Below are positions 31,593 through 55,165 of a stretch of 64,000 bases of DNA, piece after piece. Source of the DNA: Micractinium sp. NFX-FRZ (taxonomy: Eukaryota > Chlorophyta > Trebouxiophyceae > Chlorellales > Chlorellaceae). Made by a program: the position numbers and the translations under genes. Below the pieces are notes generated by a model. That model did no database searches, was not told where the DNA came from, and worked only from the letters and a program-made list of their open reading frames with translations. The stretch covers positions 62,001 through 126,000 of the forward strand of contig JAPTJF010000058.1 in NCBI GenBank assembly GCA_029339195.1. The letters are read 5' to 3'. Position 1 is the stretch's first letter, and the number at the start of each line of letters is the position of its first letter.

Positions 31593-34500
31593 CTAAGTGC
31601 CGCCCCACCTTCCAGGCACCACGCTGCCGCTGGACGACTGCGGGCTCCAGCTGCTGGCGCCACGCGGGCTGGGCGCGACCACCGGGCTTGCGCTGCTGCC
31701 GCCACCGCTGCTGGCACCGGTGCCCACGCTGGCACTGCCGCTGCTTGCGCTGCTGCCGCCGCCGCTGCTGCCGCTGCGGCCCGCCTGCGGGGCCGTCTGT
31801 GCCACTGCATCCATGAGCCGACGAATCAGGGCATCAGCAGCGGCTACCTGGCGCCGCCGGCGCTCTCCCGCTGCTTCCTCGGCCTCCACCGCCAGCTGCC
31901 TGGCCGCAATCTCACCGCTGAGCTCCAGGATAGTGGCACCACAGGCCTCCAGCCTGCAGGACAGCTCAGCCACCAGCGTCTCCTGCAACACACGATTTGC
32001 ACAGCAGGGGAGGATGGTGTTTGTCAGGGTCAATTGTGAATAAGCACATGGCCACGCAGCACCAGATCTCACACAGATTTACTCCCCGTTGCAAGTCTCA
32101 CACAGCACGCAGCATCAAGTGTACCAGCACGCGTGCACCCCTCCGCCATCATTCCCAGACCGCCGCCTGCCCATTGCACCCAACGTGCAGCCCTCTCTGA
32201 CCCACCTTTGCTGCCACCATCTTCTCCACCTTGCCCAGCTGCCGCCGCAGGTCTGCCGCTGTCTGCTGCGCTGCCGCCGCCTGCTGCTCCGCTTCGTGCC
32301 GCCGGCTCTCCGCCACCGCCACCTCCTCTTGCAGGAGTGCCGCTGTCGACAGCAGAGACTTCCTCTGCTGCCCACGGACAGGGCTGCGCTCGAGGCTCTG
32401 GGCGGATGGGGCAGCCGCTCCAACCACATGCCCAACAGCTGCTGCAGATGCTGACGCACTGACGTCAGCCCCGCTCTGCTGCCCGGGTTGTGTGAGGGCA
32501 GCGGGGCTGCAGGGCTCCCCTGCAACAGCAACGCCATCTGTGGTGTGCCGCCGCAGGACCGGCAGCCCTGCCGGCAGGCTGGCTGCAGGAGACTGGCAAG
32601 CTGCGGTACGTGGCGCTGAGCCGAGTGACAGCGGGACCACGGGAGGCGCAGAGATGGCCTGGCGCACTCCTGCATGGTCACAAGAGATGTGGGCAGGCCG
32701 CCCGTCAGGTTTGGCAGGCCCAGGAAGCATTAACTTTGGAGCAAGGGCGCACCATCAGGCACAGCGCAGCCCCACTGGCGGCCCCAGGCAGTCGGCTCTA
32801 CTCACCGTTGCCCCCTGCGCCTTGCTCATCAAACTGCAGTGTGCGGACAGGCAGCAGCAGCTCCTGGTCAAAACTGCTGCTGGCCATGCCGGCTGGGCCC
32901 AGTGCAGCAGTTGCCGGCGCGCTGCCGCTGCCGCCATGTGCGCTACTAGGCTGCGGCGAGGGGTTGGCAGCGATTTTGAAGGCCGCTGCCACGGCAGGCT
33001 GCTGCAGGTCAGCCTGCATATTTGCCAGGCCAAGCAGGTCGAGCGTGAGGCGGCGCCGGCGCCGACTGCGCCCCAGCGTCTCGCCAGAGCACCCTGCCGT
33101 CTGGACCCGGCGGTGTGTGCGTGGCAGCTGCTGCTGCTGGTCCAGCAAGTGAGCCGTCGGGGTGGACGGCTGCGACTGCGCCACACCTGCCTGCCCCAGC
33201 GGCAGCATCCTGGGCCCTGCTGCATGCAAGCTGCTGTTGCCATCCTGCTGCTGCTGCTGTGCTGCCATCAGCAAGGCCTCCACCTCCAGGAATGGCGTGA
33301 TCCGAGCGGCCCCAGCGTGCCTGCCCAGCGCCGCCCCGGTGCCAGCAGAGGCAGCCGAGCCCGTGGCAGGGCTGTCACCCGCAGCAGTGCCACCGTAGCG
33401 CTCCCCCACGCTGATCAAGCGCAGCACCGGCACTGGCTCCTGGCCGGCGGCAACGCCTGCTGGCGGCAGTATGGCTCCTGGGCGTGCTGGCCGTCTGATA
33501 CCCTGGCCAGCACCGCTTGTGTCGAGCGGTGCCAGCTCCTGCCCGCTGCCGCTCAGCGCGCCAGCTGGCAGCAGCATGGGCAGCGCAGACGGCATCAGCC
33601 GCGAAGTGAGCCCACGCACAGCATGCTGCACGCGTACCAGCGGGCTGGGCGGCTGGCTGCCGCCGCCCCTGCTGCTGTGATCGGCGCCAGGGCTGCCCAA
33701 GCGGCTGCTGCTTCCCCGGCTGCTGCCCGCTGGCGACAAGTGCCCATTGTCGCCACCGAGTCCCTGCTGCTGGCGCTGCGCCCGCAGCACCGCCTCCTCG
33801 GCCTCAATCAGCGCCATGCTGGCACTACGGAAGGTGCTGGCAAAGGAGGGCTTGCTGCTGCTGTCATCCTCCTGGCTGCCGCTGCTGGTCAGGTACAGCT
33901 CGTACTCCTCCTCGGTCGGGAAGGTGTACTGCAGGGACAGCAGGGGCAGCAGCGACAGAGCAGAGCGTAGTAAGCACGTGGATCGCATGATGGCTAGGGC
34001 AAGTGGCCAGCTGTTTCAGGAGAGGAGCTACAAGCCGCGTAGAAAGGTGTGCTGACGGGACAACTATCATATGATGTCATGGTCTTGTATATCTGCCACG
34101 ACTTGTGCCTGTCGCCCATGCGCCGCACTCTCAGATTTCAGTTCCGCTTGTTCCTGCCACCCCTTGCCAACTCGGGCCCAACAGCCCCTCAGCTGCCCAT
34201 CCCAGAGCCACCCACCCACCCACCCGCACGTTCTCCAGCACCTCTGCCTGGTAGCGCTGCCGCAGCACTGCCAGACCCGCAGGCTGCAGGTGTGCGTAGC
34301 CGCAGGCGGCGGTGTCCACCAACCGGCTGGCATCAAAGGTCATCTGGGCGCAGACTTGAAGCAGCATGTAGGCATCCGACGACTCGTGGGTGCACATCAG
34401 TGCCTGCAACGGGAGGCAGAAGGCAGGGCCAGTCAGAAGGTAGATATAGATGCAGCTGCTTGGGGCACAGGTGTGGAGCCATGTGGCTGTTTGATGCGCC

Positions 34501-37500
34501 CGGGTGAGGGTGGCAGGTGGCATCACAACAGCGCCACAGAAGAGTGACAGCTGGATGCCTAACCATGCACCCTCCTCCCACCCTGCCCTGCCCCACCTGC
34601 TCGTAGATCTCCAGCAGCGCCAGCGCCACGCGGAACAGCACCACTGGGGATCCCTCGAAGAACAGCTGGTCCCACACTGCAGGCAGCCAATAGCACGAGG
34701 GAGCGCATGGCGATTCTATGAATGCATGCCTGGTCCATGCAAAGTTCGGCCTTGAGGGGCGCTGGCAGGTGGAGACGAGCAATGCAGCTGGCCGGACCCA
34801 AAAGAACAGGCTGGCCCTACACCCATCAGGGCATTCCCGTGGCAGCGTGCTCACCCCGCAGTGTGCTTTCCGGCGGCAGGGAGTTGAGGAAGCAGCAGAG
34901 GAACCAGTGCATGGTGACGGAGGCGGCGTCCACGTCCAGCTGGCGCAGGTGCCCCCACAGCGTGGGGAAGCGCCCCTGCAGCAGGTGCCCAAACACCAGG
35001 ACGTCCACCTGCGCAGGTGGAGAGGAGGAGACGAGCAGGGGTGCAGGGGGTGAGCAGCAGGAAGCAGGCCACGCACTGCGGCAGCAGCTGTGTAGCAAGG
35101 CAAACACACAGGTGCCAGCTGAAGCACTGCAGCCCACCCCAGTCTACCACCTCACCCTTTTCACCCCCACCCACCCCTTCAGCCAAGCGGTGCACAATGC
35201 TGCACGTACCACCCCATTGCGCCCTACCTGCACCGGCACCATGCGCTCATCAAAGTACCCCGGCCCCAGCACATCCTCAACCAGGGCGCACAGGCACCAA
35301 AACGCGTCCTGCAGGGGTGTGGAAGCGAATGGAAGAGTTGTGGAGAAGGAAGGAACCAACAGCAGGGTAGGAGGTGCGCGGAGGGAGCCACTTGGACGTG
35401 GTGAGCGGAGAGCACCAGGCAGTCAGTCAGGCAGGCAGGCCCCATCGCCCAGGCAACACCCCCGCACCTCCTCTGCCATGAAGAGCAGGAAGGTGGCGGC
35501 GAGGAAGTTGAGGCCCTGCAGCCAGGGACGTTCGTGCAGAATGTTCAGTAATACAGAAAGGGGGACATTGAAAGCCAAAGAGCAATCGGGCGGTGGTGGC
35601 TGCTCAAGCATCAGCACGCGCTCCTCGCCTCCGCCTGCTTGCCGCCATGCTGCCTCCACTCCTGTGATTCTGGGCCCCACCTGGCAGTAGCCCACAGTGG
35701 GATTGCGCCGTGCATAGGCAGCAAGAATGCGGCGCAGCGTGGCCCGCCCCTCGGCGTCCATGGCTGGGTGGCCAGGGAACGTGCGGTGCTGCAGAAGGAG
35801 AAAGCGTGGCAGGCAGGCAGGCAGGCTGAGTGGAGAGGGGGGGAGTGATGTGTCCAGACAGAGCAGCGGCGCATGGTGCATGCTGCCATGCAGCCTCCCG
35901 CAGGCAGCCAGCTTGCCAGACCCCCAGCACCCCAGCACCCACCAGGTCTTTGTCAATCTGCGACATGTAGTCCTGCTGGCGCCAGCGTTCTGCAGTGCTG
36001 GCTAGGCCGTCCGTGGTTGGCGGAGCACTGCCGCAGCCGCTGGGTCCCGCGCTGTCCCTGCTGCTGCCGCTGCTCACTGGCGTCAGAAGCGTGGAGGCGG
36101 GGGTGAGTATGGCAGCACCCAGCGCATCCTGGCTTGTCAGGGCTGGATCACACGGTGGCAGCGGTGTGAACGCCGGTGCTGCTGCGCCACCTGCTGCAGC
36201 GGCCGGCGGCGCGCCCTGGGCGGCGTCAGCGCCAGCCTTGACGGGCGTGCTCAGCGGCGAGCTGCCCGGGCTGCTGCTGCCCTCCTCCTCATCTTCATCA
36301 TTGTCATCTTCCTCCAGACGAGTGATAGAGAAGGTGTGCACATGCATCAGCGAGGACTTGCGGGGGCCACCGCGGCCACTGCTGGCATCTGCTACAAGGT
36401 TGTACTGCGCAAACAGCTGCGGTCCAGCACTGCCACTGCCGCTGGGCATGCCGCTGGCCGCCGCAGCCGCGGCGATTTTCGCAGCACCTGGCAGCGGCGG
36501 CACGCAGCCAAGCTCCGCACTCTGGCTGCCGCCGCCCTGTACCCGCTGCTCCAAGGCCTCAACCTCTGCTGCCAGGCGGCCGTACTCCCCCTCCCGCCGC
36601 TTGGTGCCGACGTTCAGGAAGAGGCGCCAGAAGGCGCCCCGCTTGGCCATCGGCACCCCTGCACGCGGCCAGGAGACATGCTTGGATCGTGAGCGGTAGG
36701 CGTGCGACTGCCCTCCCTCTGCAGCACATGCAAGCGACCATTCCATCCCCGCCCCAGTGCACTTGCCTGCCTGCACTAAGCTGGACAGCCGCTGCAGCAG
36801 TGCGGTGGCTTGCGCTGGCTGCAGCTGCTGGGGTGCGGCATCGATGCCGGCATCTGTGTCAGCTGGGCTGCTGCCGCTGTCCCTGCCCGCCAAGTGCATC
36901 AGCAGCCGGTGCAGCAATGCCGCCTCATCCTCGCCGGGCAGGCTGCAGCAGGGGCGACAGCGTCGATAAGGGAAGCTCATGCGGACAATAGGGACGGGGA
37001 GGCATGCCTGCACGTCACATGGCCCCAGCCTTACATGCACACATGCTTTGCACAGCCTCACACACATGCACATCACACGCCCTCACCTCTGTCACATGCA
37101 CACGCACCCTGCATGTGCGGCCTCACCCATACGTATCGTTCACTCACATACACATGGTGCATGAAATGCAACCGCCAGCACCCATCACTTTCACAAGTTC
37201 ACACAAATTCACATGGCCCCCATCACCGGCACCCAGCACCCACCTGGGCAGCAGGGCCTGCAGCTCTCCCAAGAACTCTGCCCACCGCTCGCTCCGTTCC
37301 CGCTCCTCCTCCTCGTAGATGGGTGCAAATCGCTTGTACAGCTCCCCAAACTCATTCTTGACTGGGAAGCCGTACATATCGCGCAGTTCATCGGCGCGGT
37401 GCCCCTGCAGGCGCCGGCAGCACGTACGTGGGTGAGCGAGCGCACTTGGCCTTCTGTCGGCACCAGCGCCGGCCCAGCCTGCGTGCTAGACTTCCAGGTG

Positions 37501-37591
37501 CACATGGCCGCCTAATGAATGTTCCGGATCCCAATGAACACCTGGGTTCTCCAGACAACGTCCTGCCGCATCCTGGGCAACTTACCTCCAT
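31593..37591 (-). CDS. TBC-domain Rab GTPase-activating protein with C-terminal coiled coil
   Basis: It should speed GTP hydrolysis on a Rab protein in membrane traffic. Thirteen exons (37591-37586, 37404-37244, 36942-36767, 36658-35943, 35788-35681, 35515-35468, 35308-35228, 35008-34855, 34676-34597, 34403-34230, 33928-32806, 32669-32206, 31982-31593) give 1226 residues. The opening MYGFPVKNEF...APIYEEEERERSERW and the AGVPMAKRGAFWRLF block match plant TBC proteins of the RabGAP/TBC1D8B-like family. The arginine finger (QIDKDLHRTFPGHP, R about 355) and glutamine finger (VGYCQGLNF, Q about 389) are both present. After the TBC domain come a long Ser/Gly/Pro-rich linker and a coiled coil at about 1000-1160. 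The 6-nt first exon (Met-Glu) is uncertain; Met at 37377 is the alternative start. Intron 3 uses a consensus GC donor (CAG|GCAAGT at 36766). Confidence 0.88.
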
Positions 37592-37962
37592 CACCACCGC
37601 GGCTGCACCAGCTGCCCGCCGCAGCTGCCCGCGGCGTCCTCGTCACTTTCCAATGCGTACTGGTGCAGCCTAACTGCGTGAAGGGAGCGCAGGGGCTCCG
37701 CCGGCGCCAAGGGCGCACGAAACGCACAACACCAGGTGCCGACAGTGAGGCCTGCCGGAGCGCGCCAAAATGAAACAACATGTGCCAGCCGGCGGTGGAG
37801 GCGGGACAAGGCTAAGGAGTGGCAAGCTCGACTTGAAGTGGCCTTGCCCAGCATGCAAACCATGAGTGCCGCTCCTGATCTCACAGCAAATTGCGCAGAA
37901 TTGTTTGAGGGTACGGTCACAGTGGGAAACGGCCCGGGGCCAGCGCCGCGAACGACACGGCG
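37592..37962. promoter_or_regulatory. Shared divergent promoter, TBC gene / ApaG gene
   Basis: The start codons are 371 bp apart and face outward. No TATA box was seen. If the TBC start is really at 37377 the gap grows to about 585 bp. Confidence 0.5.
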
Positions 37963-40399
37963 ATGGCGGCACTTGCTCAGGTTCTGCCTGCTCCCACCAG
38001 CAGGGGTGCCCGCCGCGGCCTCGGCTCTCACCCTGCTCCCCGTGGCCCCGCTTTTCAGCAGCGGGTGTGCGGTGCGAGCGCAGCAGCTGCCGGCGGGCGG
38101 CGGCGCCTGCGTCGCTGCGCCGCCGGTGGCGGCAGCACCGGGCAGGCGCCCACGCAGCAGCTGTCGCTGGAGGACCTGCGGGCAGGGCTGGCAGAGGCCA
38201 TCAAGGCGGAGGATTACGCGACAGCTGCTCGCATCCGTGACCGCATGAAGGAGGATCCTGTGCTTCAGGTGTGGGTGCGGGCAAAGGGGCACAGGTAGAG
38301 GTTGGATGGGACGGACGCTGGGTGCAGCGCATGTGGATGTTTGGCTGAACTGAATGACGTGGCAGGTCAGAGAAGCTGTTGCAACATTGCGGTGGTGCTG
38401 CAGTGGTGGGGGCTGGGTGGTTACGGCAGTTAAAGTGGGTGCGTCACGTCGCAGTTTGCAGCAGCTTTTCGAGCATGCATTCAATTGCCACAGTTGCTGC
38501 ACACCCGCAGCTCATGTGAGAACACGCGTGCACCATGCATGCGCTGCTTGCAGGTGGAGGCCGATCTTGAGGCGGCGATCAAGGAGGAGCGCTTCGAGGT
38601 AGGCATAGGCTTAGGGGCAGGCGACACATGGGCTGACACATTTGTTGCTGCCTATCACCCCAGGCCTGGGTGCCCCCAAGCATGCGGCCCATCGAGGGTG
38701 GTTAACATCGGCTGTGGCCTCGCTGCTGCGCTGCCCTGCGCTTCTCCTACGCCTGATCCCATCCAATCGATACTTTATTTTATCAAAGCCTCCAATGCTG
38801 CCCAGTGCCATCTACATTCCCGCAGGATGCCGCCAAGCTGCGTGACCAGCTGAAGGAGCTGCTGCCGCCGCCGCCACCTCCCCCGCCCCCGCCGCCGCCG
38901 CTCGCCGCCGCTCCGCCGTTTGACCCCACCGCCACAACCAACAGCGAGTGCGTGACCGATGGCGTGAGGGTCACCTGCCGCTCCTTCTTCGTCCCAAGGG
39001 AGTCCTCTCCGGCGCGCGGAGCCTACTTCTTTGCCTGTGAGTGGCCTGGAGCGCAGGCCGCGGGCTCTGCTTCAGCTAGCACAGAGAGGAGGGTGGGCGG
39101 CGGGGCGGGCGGGGGGAAGCTGGGAGGGGCGGCCCTGGAGGGGTGCCTGCCGTCCAGGAAAGTGCCCGCCCCAACCTTGCCGCCAGCAGTTGGACCACTT
39201 GCTCCCCCATTTTGACTCTTCTTTCCCCCCTCGTCACTGCGCCACCCACCAGACGACATCCGCATCCAAAACGAGAGCAACCAGACAATCAAGGTCATGG
39301 AGCGGTGAGGAGGGAGGGCATGCAGTCCCTTGCTCACCGTGCGGGGCTGAGGAAAGGAAGCGTACATGCGGCAGTTGTGCAGGCCGGCTGGGACCACAGG
39401 AGGGGATGGGTGGTGGTTGGTGGGTGCTGCCAAGTGCTTGCGTGCAGGTTCCACCGGTCAACGCTATGAGCGGCTGCCCCGGCTCACCCCTGGGCTGTGC
39501 CTGGCCTGCCCACCTTCCTGTCCTACCCCGCTGCTCCGCCCTGCCCTGTGGGGGTAACTCGACCATTGACATTTCCCACCTCCCACCTTCCCACGTTCCC
39601 ACCTTCCCACCTCGCCTGGCCTGCCCTGGCAGGTACTGGTTGATACGCAATGGGCGCGGGCAGGAGCAGGAGGTCCGAGGCGCGGGCGTGGTGGGGGAGC
39701 AGCCGGAGCTGGCACCCGGGGAGTCCTTCCAGTATCAGGTGTGTGTGTGCTTGAGGGCGATGTAGTGGGTGGGAGGGGGAGGTTGGAGGGGAGGCTGGAG
39801 AGGAGAGGACGGCCTGCTTGCCAGTGTTGGGAGGGCATCATTTGGCTGAGGCCTGGTACTTCGGTTGCAAGCTGGGGGAGGAGAGCCTGCTCTGATGGGT
39901 GGGCTGGGAGGAGAGTGCCTGTTTTGCTGGTTGTGCGCCATGTGGCTTGGGCAGGTGTCCTGCTTTCCTTCGGACGCGTGGCTCAGCCGTCATTGAGCAC
40001 ATGCTGCCTCCTGCCGCCCCCTGCAGAGCGCATGCCCGCTGCCCACGCCACGCGGCACGATGGAGGGGCACTACGAGGTGGGCATGTGGTGTGGTGTGGT
40101 GTGGTGTGCAGGGCAGGGCAGGGCAGGGCTGGGGAAGGTCGAGTGCGTGAGCGGGCAGGGATGGCGGCAACGCCAGGCACGGGCACACGCGGGCCTTCCC
40201 TGTTATCGCAGCTTACTCACTGCCGGGCGTCGCCGGGTGTGCAACCACTGCTCACCTTGCGCAACAGGTGCACGACTGACCGCCAGCTGGCGCCACGCGT
40301 GCGTGCGTGCAGGTGTACGCCAAGGATGAGGCCAGCGGCCAGTGGCGCCGCTCCTTCCTGGTCAGCATCGCACAGTTTGCCCTGCGGGCCGACATGTGA
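37963..40399 (+). CDS. UVR motif plus ApaG domain protein, predicted plastid-targeted
   Basis: Seven exons (37963-38268, 38554-38598, 38826-39036, 39253-39304, 39633-39738, 40027-40077, 40313-40399) give 285 residues. A Ser/Arg/Ala-rich leader of about 65 residues suggests plastid import. Then come paired UVR-like helices ([20 protein letters not shown], and [20 protein letters not shown], each with the 'A-x2-E-D/R-F/Y-E/A-x-A-A-x2-R' rhythm), a run of prolines, and a complete ApaG domain ([60 protein letters not shown], then EGHYEV). ApaG folds are immunoglobulin-like and UVR motifs mediate protein contacts, so an adaptor or sensor role is inferred; the catalytic role is unknown. Confidence 0.85.
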
Positions 40400-41254
40400 A
40401 CCACACCCCCAGTGCCCTGCCTGCCAGCGCGGCCGCTGCACAGCAACTGGCACGGCTAGGTTAACCACATCCTTCTTGCTGCCTGCCTTTCCACGGTACC
40501 TCCCTTGCCCATCCTCCAATCCCCCGCAACCACCTTTCCCCAAGTCCGCAAGCCGATTGAATGCAAGAACAAATGAACTGAACGACACGCAAGCCCCTCT
40601 CTGTTCTGGCCCCACTGTCCATCTGTGCTTGATCTTGGTCCCTCCTATGCTCTGTCTGGGATACCCTCGGCACCCTCCCTCCTCCGCTGCTCAGCTTCGA
40701 TTTGGGCGCACCCCATCCATCCGCACCCCCGGCCCCCTTCAGCTGCCCGTCTCTATGAGTTCTCCCTGCTTTGTCGCTTATCAGTTTCCTGTCCCGCTTA
40801 TGGGTGCGTGTATTGCCGCCCAGGATGGACACCGCCTCGCCTCGCACGCTTGGCAGTTAATTTACAGCAGATCAGGTGCTGATCAGGTGCTTCAGCAGGT
40901 GCTCGACTGCAGGCAGCGATCAGGGTTAGAGGTCAACACTTGCCCGCAATGAAACACAACACAGTTTGTTAGAGGGCGGGGGGCGCCCCGAAGGGACAGC
41001 ACGGGAGTCGAGTGGGGGGGCATACTGGGGGGCTGGTGGGGGCCTGGCACAGCCGGGTGGCGCTTCTTCAGCGCCGCCCGGGCCCTTGCCAGGCAACCCC
41101 TAGCGCGACAGGGCAGCCGCTGCTGCGAGGGGGCAGGAGCGCCGCCGGCTGCATTGCAGCAGCCTCGAGAGATGCGGCGGGCAAGGTGTGACAAACACGC
41201 TCGTGCACGCCAGGCGCTGTGGCTGGGCTGCCCTGCTCAAGCTCAGCCGGGCCT
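40400..41254. other. Intergenic: convergent 3' ends of ApaG and ISWI genes
   Basis: No supportable exon in 855 bp. A minus-strand TGTAA at 40862-40866 lies about 390 nt after the ISWI stop and could end that transcript. Confidence 0.5.
40862..40866 (-). terminator. Candidate TGTAA polyadenylation signal of the ISWI gene
   Basis: The minus strand reads TGTAA here, downstream of the ISWI stop codon at 41255-41257. Confidence 0.35.
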
Positions 41255-52482
<11,228 letters not shown>

Positions 52483-52892
52483 CCTGGCCACCTGCAGACA
52501 ATAGCAGGCCTTGTAGGAAGGTCTAACGCGCCGCGATGCAGACACGGGGAGCCCGTTTGGCTGTGTTTCTTCGAATGCTTGCCCCGCTGCTGGGCCTGCT
52601 GTGGGTGCGTGAAGCTGCAAAAGCCTCTCTCTGTAAGCTTCGTTTCACTTGATGGCGCCGTTGGTATCCTGTTGAGCCTGATCAATTGTACTCAGAAGGT
52701 ATGTAGGCGTGTTCTGTGCAAGGTGGACGCTCACAGCCTGCGACAGTGCACAGCAGCGCCCGTTTTGCAGCCAAAAGCTAGCTGGAACTGTGTTCAACCG
52801 AATGATTTTGCAAGTACCTTTAACCGGCATTGGTGCAGGCTGCAGGGCACCGCTGTGCACCTCACTCTGCCGTCACCGCCGCCACTTCTGCC
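52483..52892. promoter_or_regulatory. Shared divergent promoter, ISWI / UCP3-like carrier
   Basis: Start codons 410 bp apart face outward. The middle is less GC-rich (around 52620-52700). No canonical TATA box was seen. Confidence 0.5.
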
Positions 52893-54782
52893 ATGGCGCC
52901 GCCAGACGCGGCAGTGGGCTTTGCCCAGAAGCTAGCTCTTTCAGCAGCAGCGGCCAGCGCAGCAGAGACGGCGACCTTCCCGCTCGACCTGCTGAAGACA
53001 CGAATGCAGCTTGCAGGCCAACAGGCAGCGGCTGGGCGGCCGCTGGGCCTGCTGGCTACGGCTGGCGGGGTGGTGCGCAGCGAGGGCTTTCTCGGCCTGT
53101 GAGTTGCCCACATGTCACCAGTTTCCCTTTGCCATCCTCTCTGCTCTGCCCTTTCATTCCCTGGCTGCCACGCTGCCTGCCCGCTTCCCACCGCGCCTGC
53201 ACCCAACCTGCTGCTGCTGCTACCGCCGCACCCTTGCAAAGCTAGCCCCTGCCCTCCAACATGCACTCTTGCCCCGCAGGTACGCCGGCCTTGCCCCCGC
53301 AGTCCTGCGCCACGTCCCCTACACCGGCATCCGGGTGCTAGCGTTTGAGCAGCTCCGGGGCCTGGCGCAGCAGCAGCTCCTTTCTGACCCCTCAGCGCCT
53401 CTTCCCCTCCCCGCCAGCCTGGCAATCGGGCTCACCTCTGGAGGCATCGCCCAGTTTGTGGCCGTGCCAGCAGACCAAGTGAAAGTGATCATGCAGGCAG
53501 ATGGACGGCTGGTGGCGGCAGGGCTGCAGGCACAACCCAGGTGTGTGGGTGTGCATGGGGCATGCTCACAGGGGACCAGAGGGGTCATGGCCGGTGGAGG
53601 GTGAGGCAGGGAGAGCTTGAGCTTGCCGTTTCTGTTTCAACTTCCCACCAGCGGTTGCTGCCTCTGCAGTGCTGCTGGTGCCGGAACGAGTGTTACGAAC
53701 GCCAAGGTGGAACCCGCGGACTGTGTGATGAGTGGCAGCCACACGGCTGCCCTCACACTGGCTGCTGGCGCCCCGCCGCCCTGCCACCTGCACCGCCCCT
53801 CAGCACCCACGCTCCCAACTGCTTGCCCACCCACCCGTGCACCACCTCCCTGCCCCGACCCACCCGCCCCTGCTGCTGCTGCCCCAGGTTCCGCGGCGTG
53901 CTGCACGCGCTGCGAACCATCACGCAGCAGCAGGGCGTCGCGGGGCTGTGGCGTGGCAGCCTGCCAGCGGTGCAGCGGGCCGCCCTGGTCAACCTTGGAG
54001 AGCTGTCAACCTATGACAGCGCAAAGCGCTGGGTGCTGCGGAGCGGCGTGACGGGCGGGGACAACGCGTGGGCGCACGCGCTCAGCTCGCTCTGCAGCGG
54101 CTTTTGCGCATCGGGTGGGCAATCCAGGGGGAGGGGGGCAGGCCACAGACTGTCCGAGTGGCGTGAGTGTTACCTTTCTGGCAGCTGCCCACGCTGCTGT
54201 CTTCTTGTCACAGCAGGCACCACATCAATCCGTGATCAAACAGTCCATGTCATGCTGCCGCTCACCTGATCCGCCCAGCCCAACCTCAGCTGGCCATGTT
54301 CCCTGAACCGCACACCCACATGCAGTGGTCAGCACTCCTGCTGACGTTGTCAAGACGCGGCTCATGGCACAAGACCCGGCCGCCCCTCTCTACCGCGGCG
54401 CCCTGCACTGCTTCGCAGCCACGCTTCGGGCAGGTGGGGCACGGAGGACAATGGAGGCAGCAGTGCTGATGTAGGAAGGCAGGCTGTCAGCTATCAATGG
54501 GCTGAGGGGCTGCCGTAATGAACGAAAGGCTGTCTCCGTCCTTGCCGGCCCACGCTGCTGGGATGCTGCCGCCTCGCTGCCTTGTTGCGACGCCGTGGTG
54601 CCCCGCAGCCGTCAATCTTTGTGGCCTCCTGCCGTGCTCTGCCTCCTCGCCTCCCTGCAGAGGGGTGGCGGGGCCTGTATGCTGGATTCCTGCCCACCTG
54701 GGCACGCCTGGGCCCGTGGCAGCTGACGTTCTGGGTGTCTTATGAGCAGCTGCGCAAGGCCAGCGGGCTGGAGCGCTTCTAA
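52893..54782 (+). CDS. Mitochondrial carrier (SLC25), uncoupling protein UCP3-like
   Basis: A six-helix carrier of the inner mitochondrial membrane. Five exons (52893-53098, 53280-53540, 53888-54114, 54326-54433, 54661-54782) give 307 residues, the usual carrier length. All three repeats carry the PX[DE]XX[KR] signature: PLDLLK, PADQVK and PADVVK. The wording follows plant UCP3 closely: KTRMQL, GLAPAVLRHVPYTGIR, MQADGRLVAAGL, GLWRGSLPAVQRAALVNLGE and FLPTWARLGPWQLTFWVSYE. Transport of protons or dicarboxylates is inferred from the subfamily; substrate cannot be read. No cleavable presequence is needed in this family. Confidence 0.93.
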
Positions 54783-55165
54783 AGGCTCCGGATATCGGTG
54801 ATCGTGTCATTCACGCTTGCAAACACCCTGCTGCATTGTGCAGGTGTTGACCTATGTACAAAGCCTCCACCCCTTGAAAGCAGCTGAAATTACTTTCATT
54901 ACAACGCAATTTGATTGCAAACAACAAACTCACTGTACATGCGCCAACAACAACTTGATGCAGCAGAGTCTACACAGAAAGAGCGAATGTGTTGGGCGTA
55001 TTTCTGGCATTACGCCGCCGCGTGGGCCCTTGGCCCGCTGGCCAGCCATGGCAGCGTGGCGGCAGCCGTCTGGGTCTGCTCCTGCCAGTGGCAGCGCCAG
55101 CAGCACAGCCAGACTCGCTAACAGGCTGTGCCTCCCCCCTGTGCTTTTTCTACATTTGCCCGCGT
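54783..55165. other. Intergenic: convergent 3' ends of carrier and SOUL genes
   Basis: No exon is supported in 383 bp. The left half is less GC-rich (54880-54970), as in other 3' UTRs of the window. Confidence 0.5.

Noticed and set aside
32231..33970. 579-codon open frame on the plus strand
   Set aside because: It is antisense to the Ser/Gly-rich linker exon of the TBC gene, whose reading is supported by family and splice sites; long antisense frames are expected at this GC content.
37586..37591. Confident 6-nt first exon of the TBC gene
   Set aside because: ATGGAG with a good GTAAGT donor fits the frame, but such a small exon cannot be proved by eye; it is kept in the model only as the best available start.
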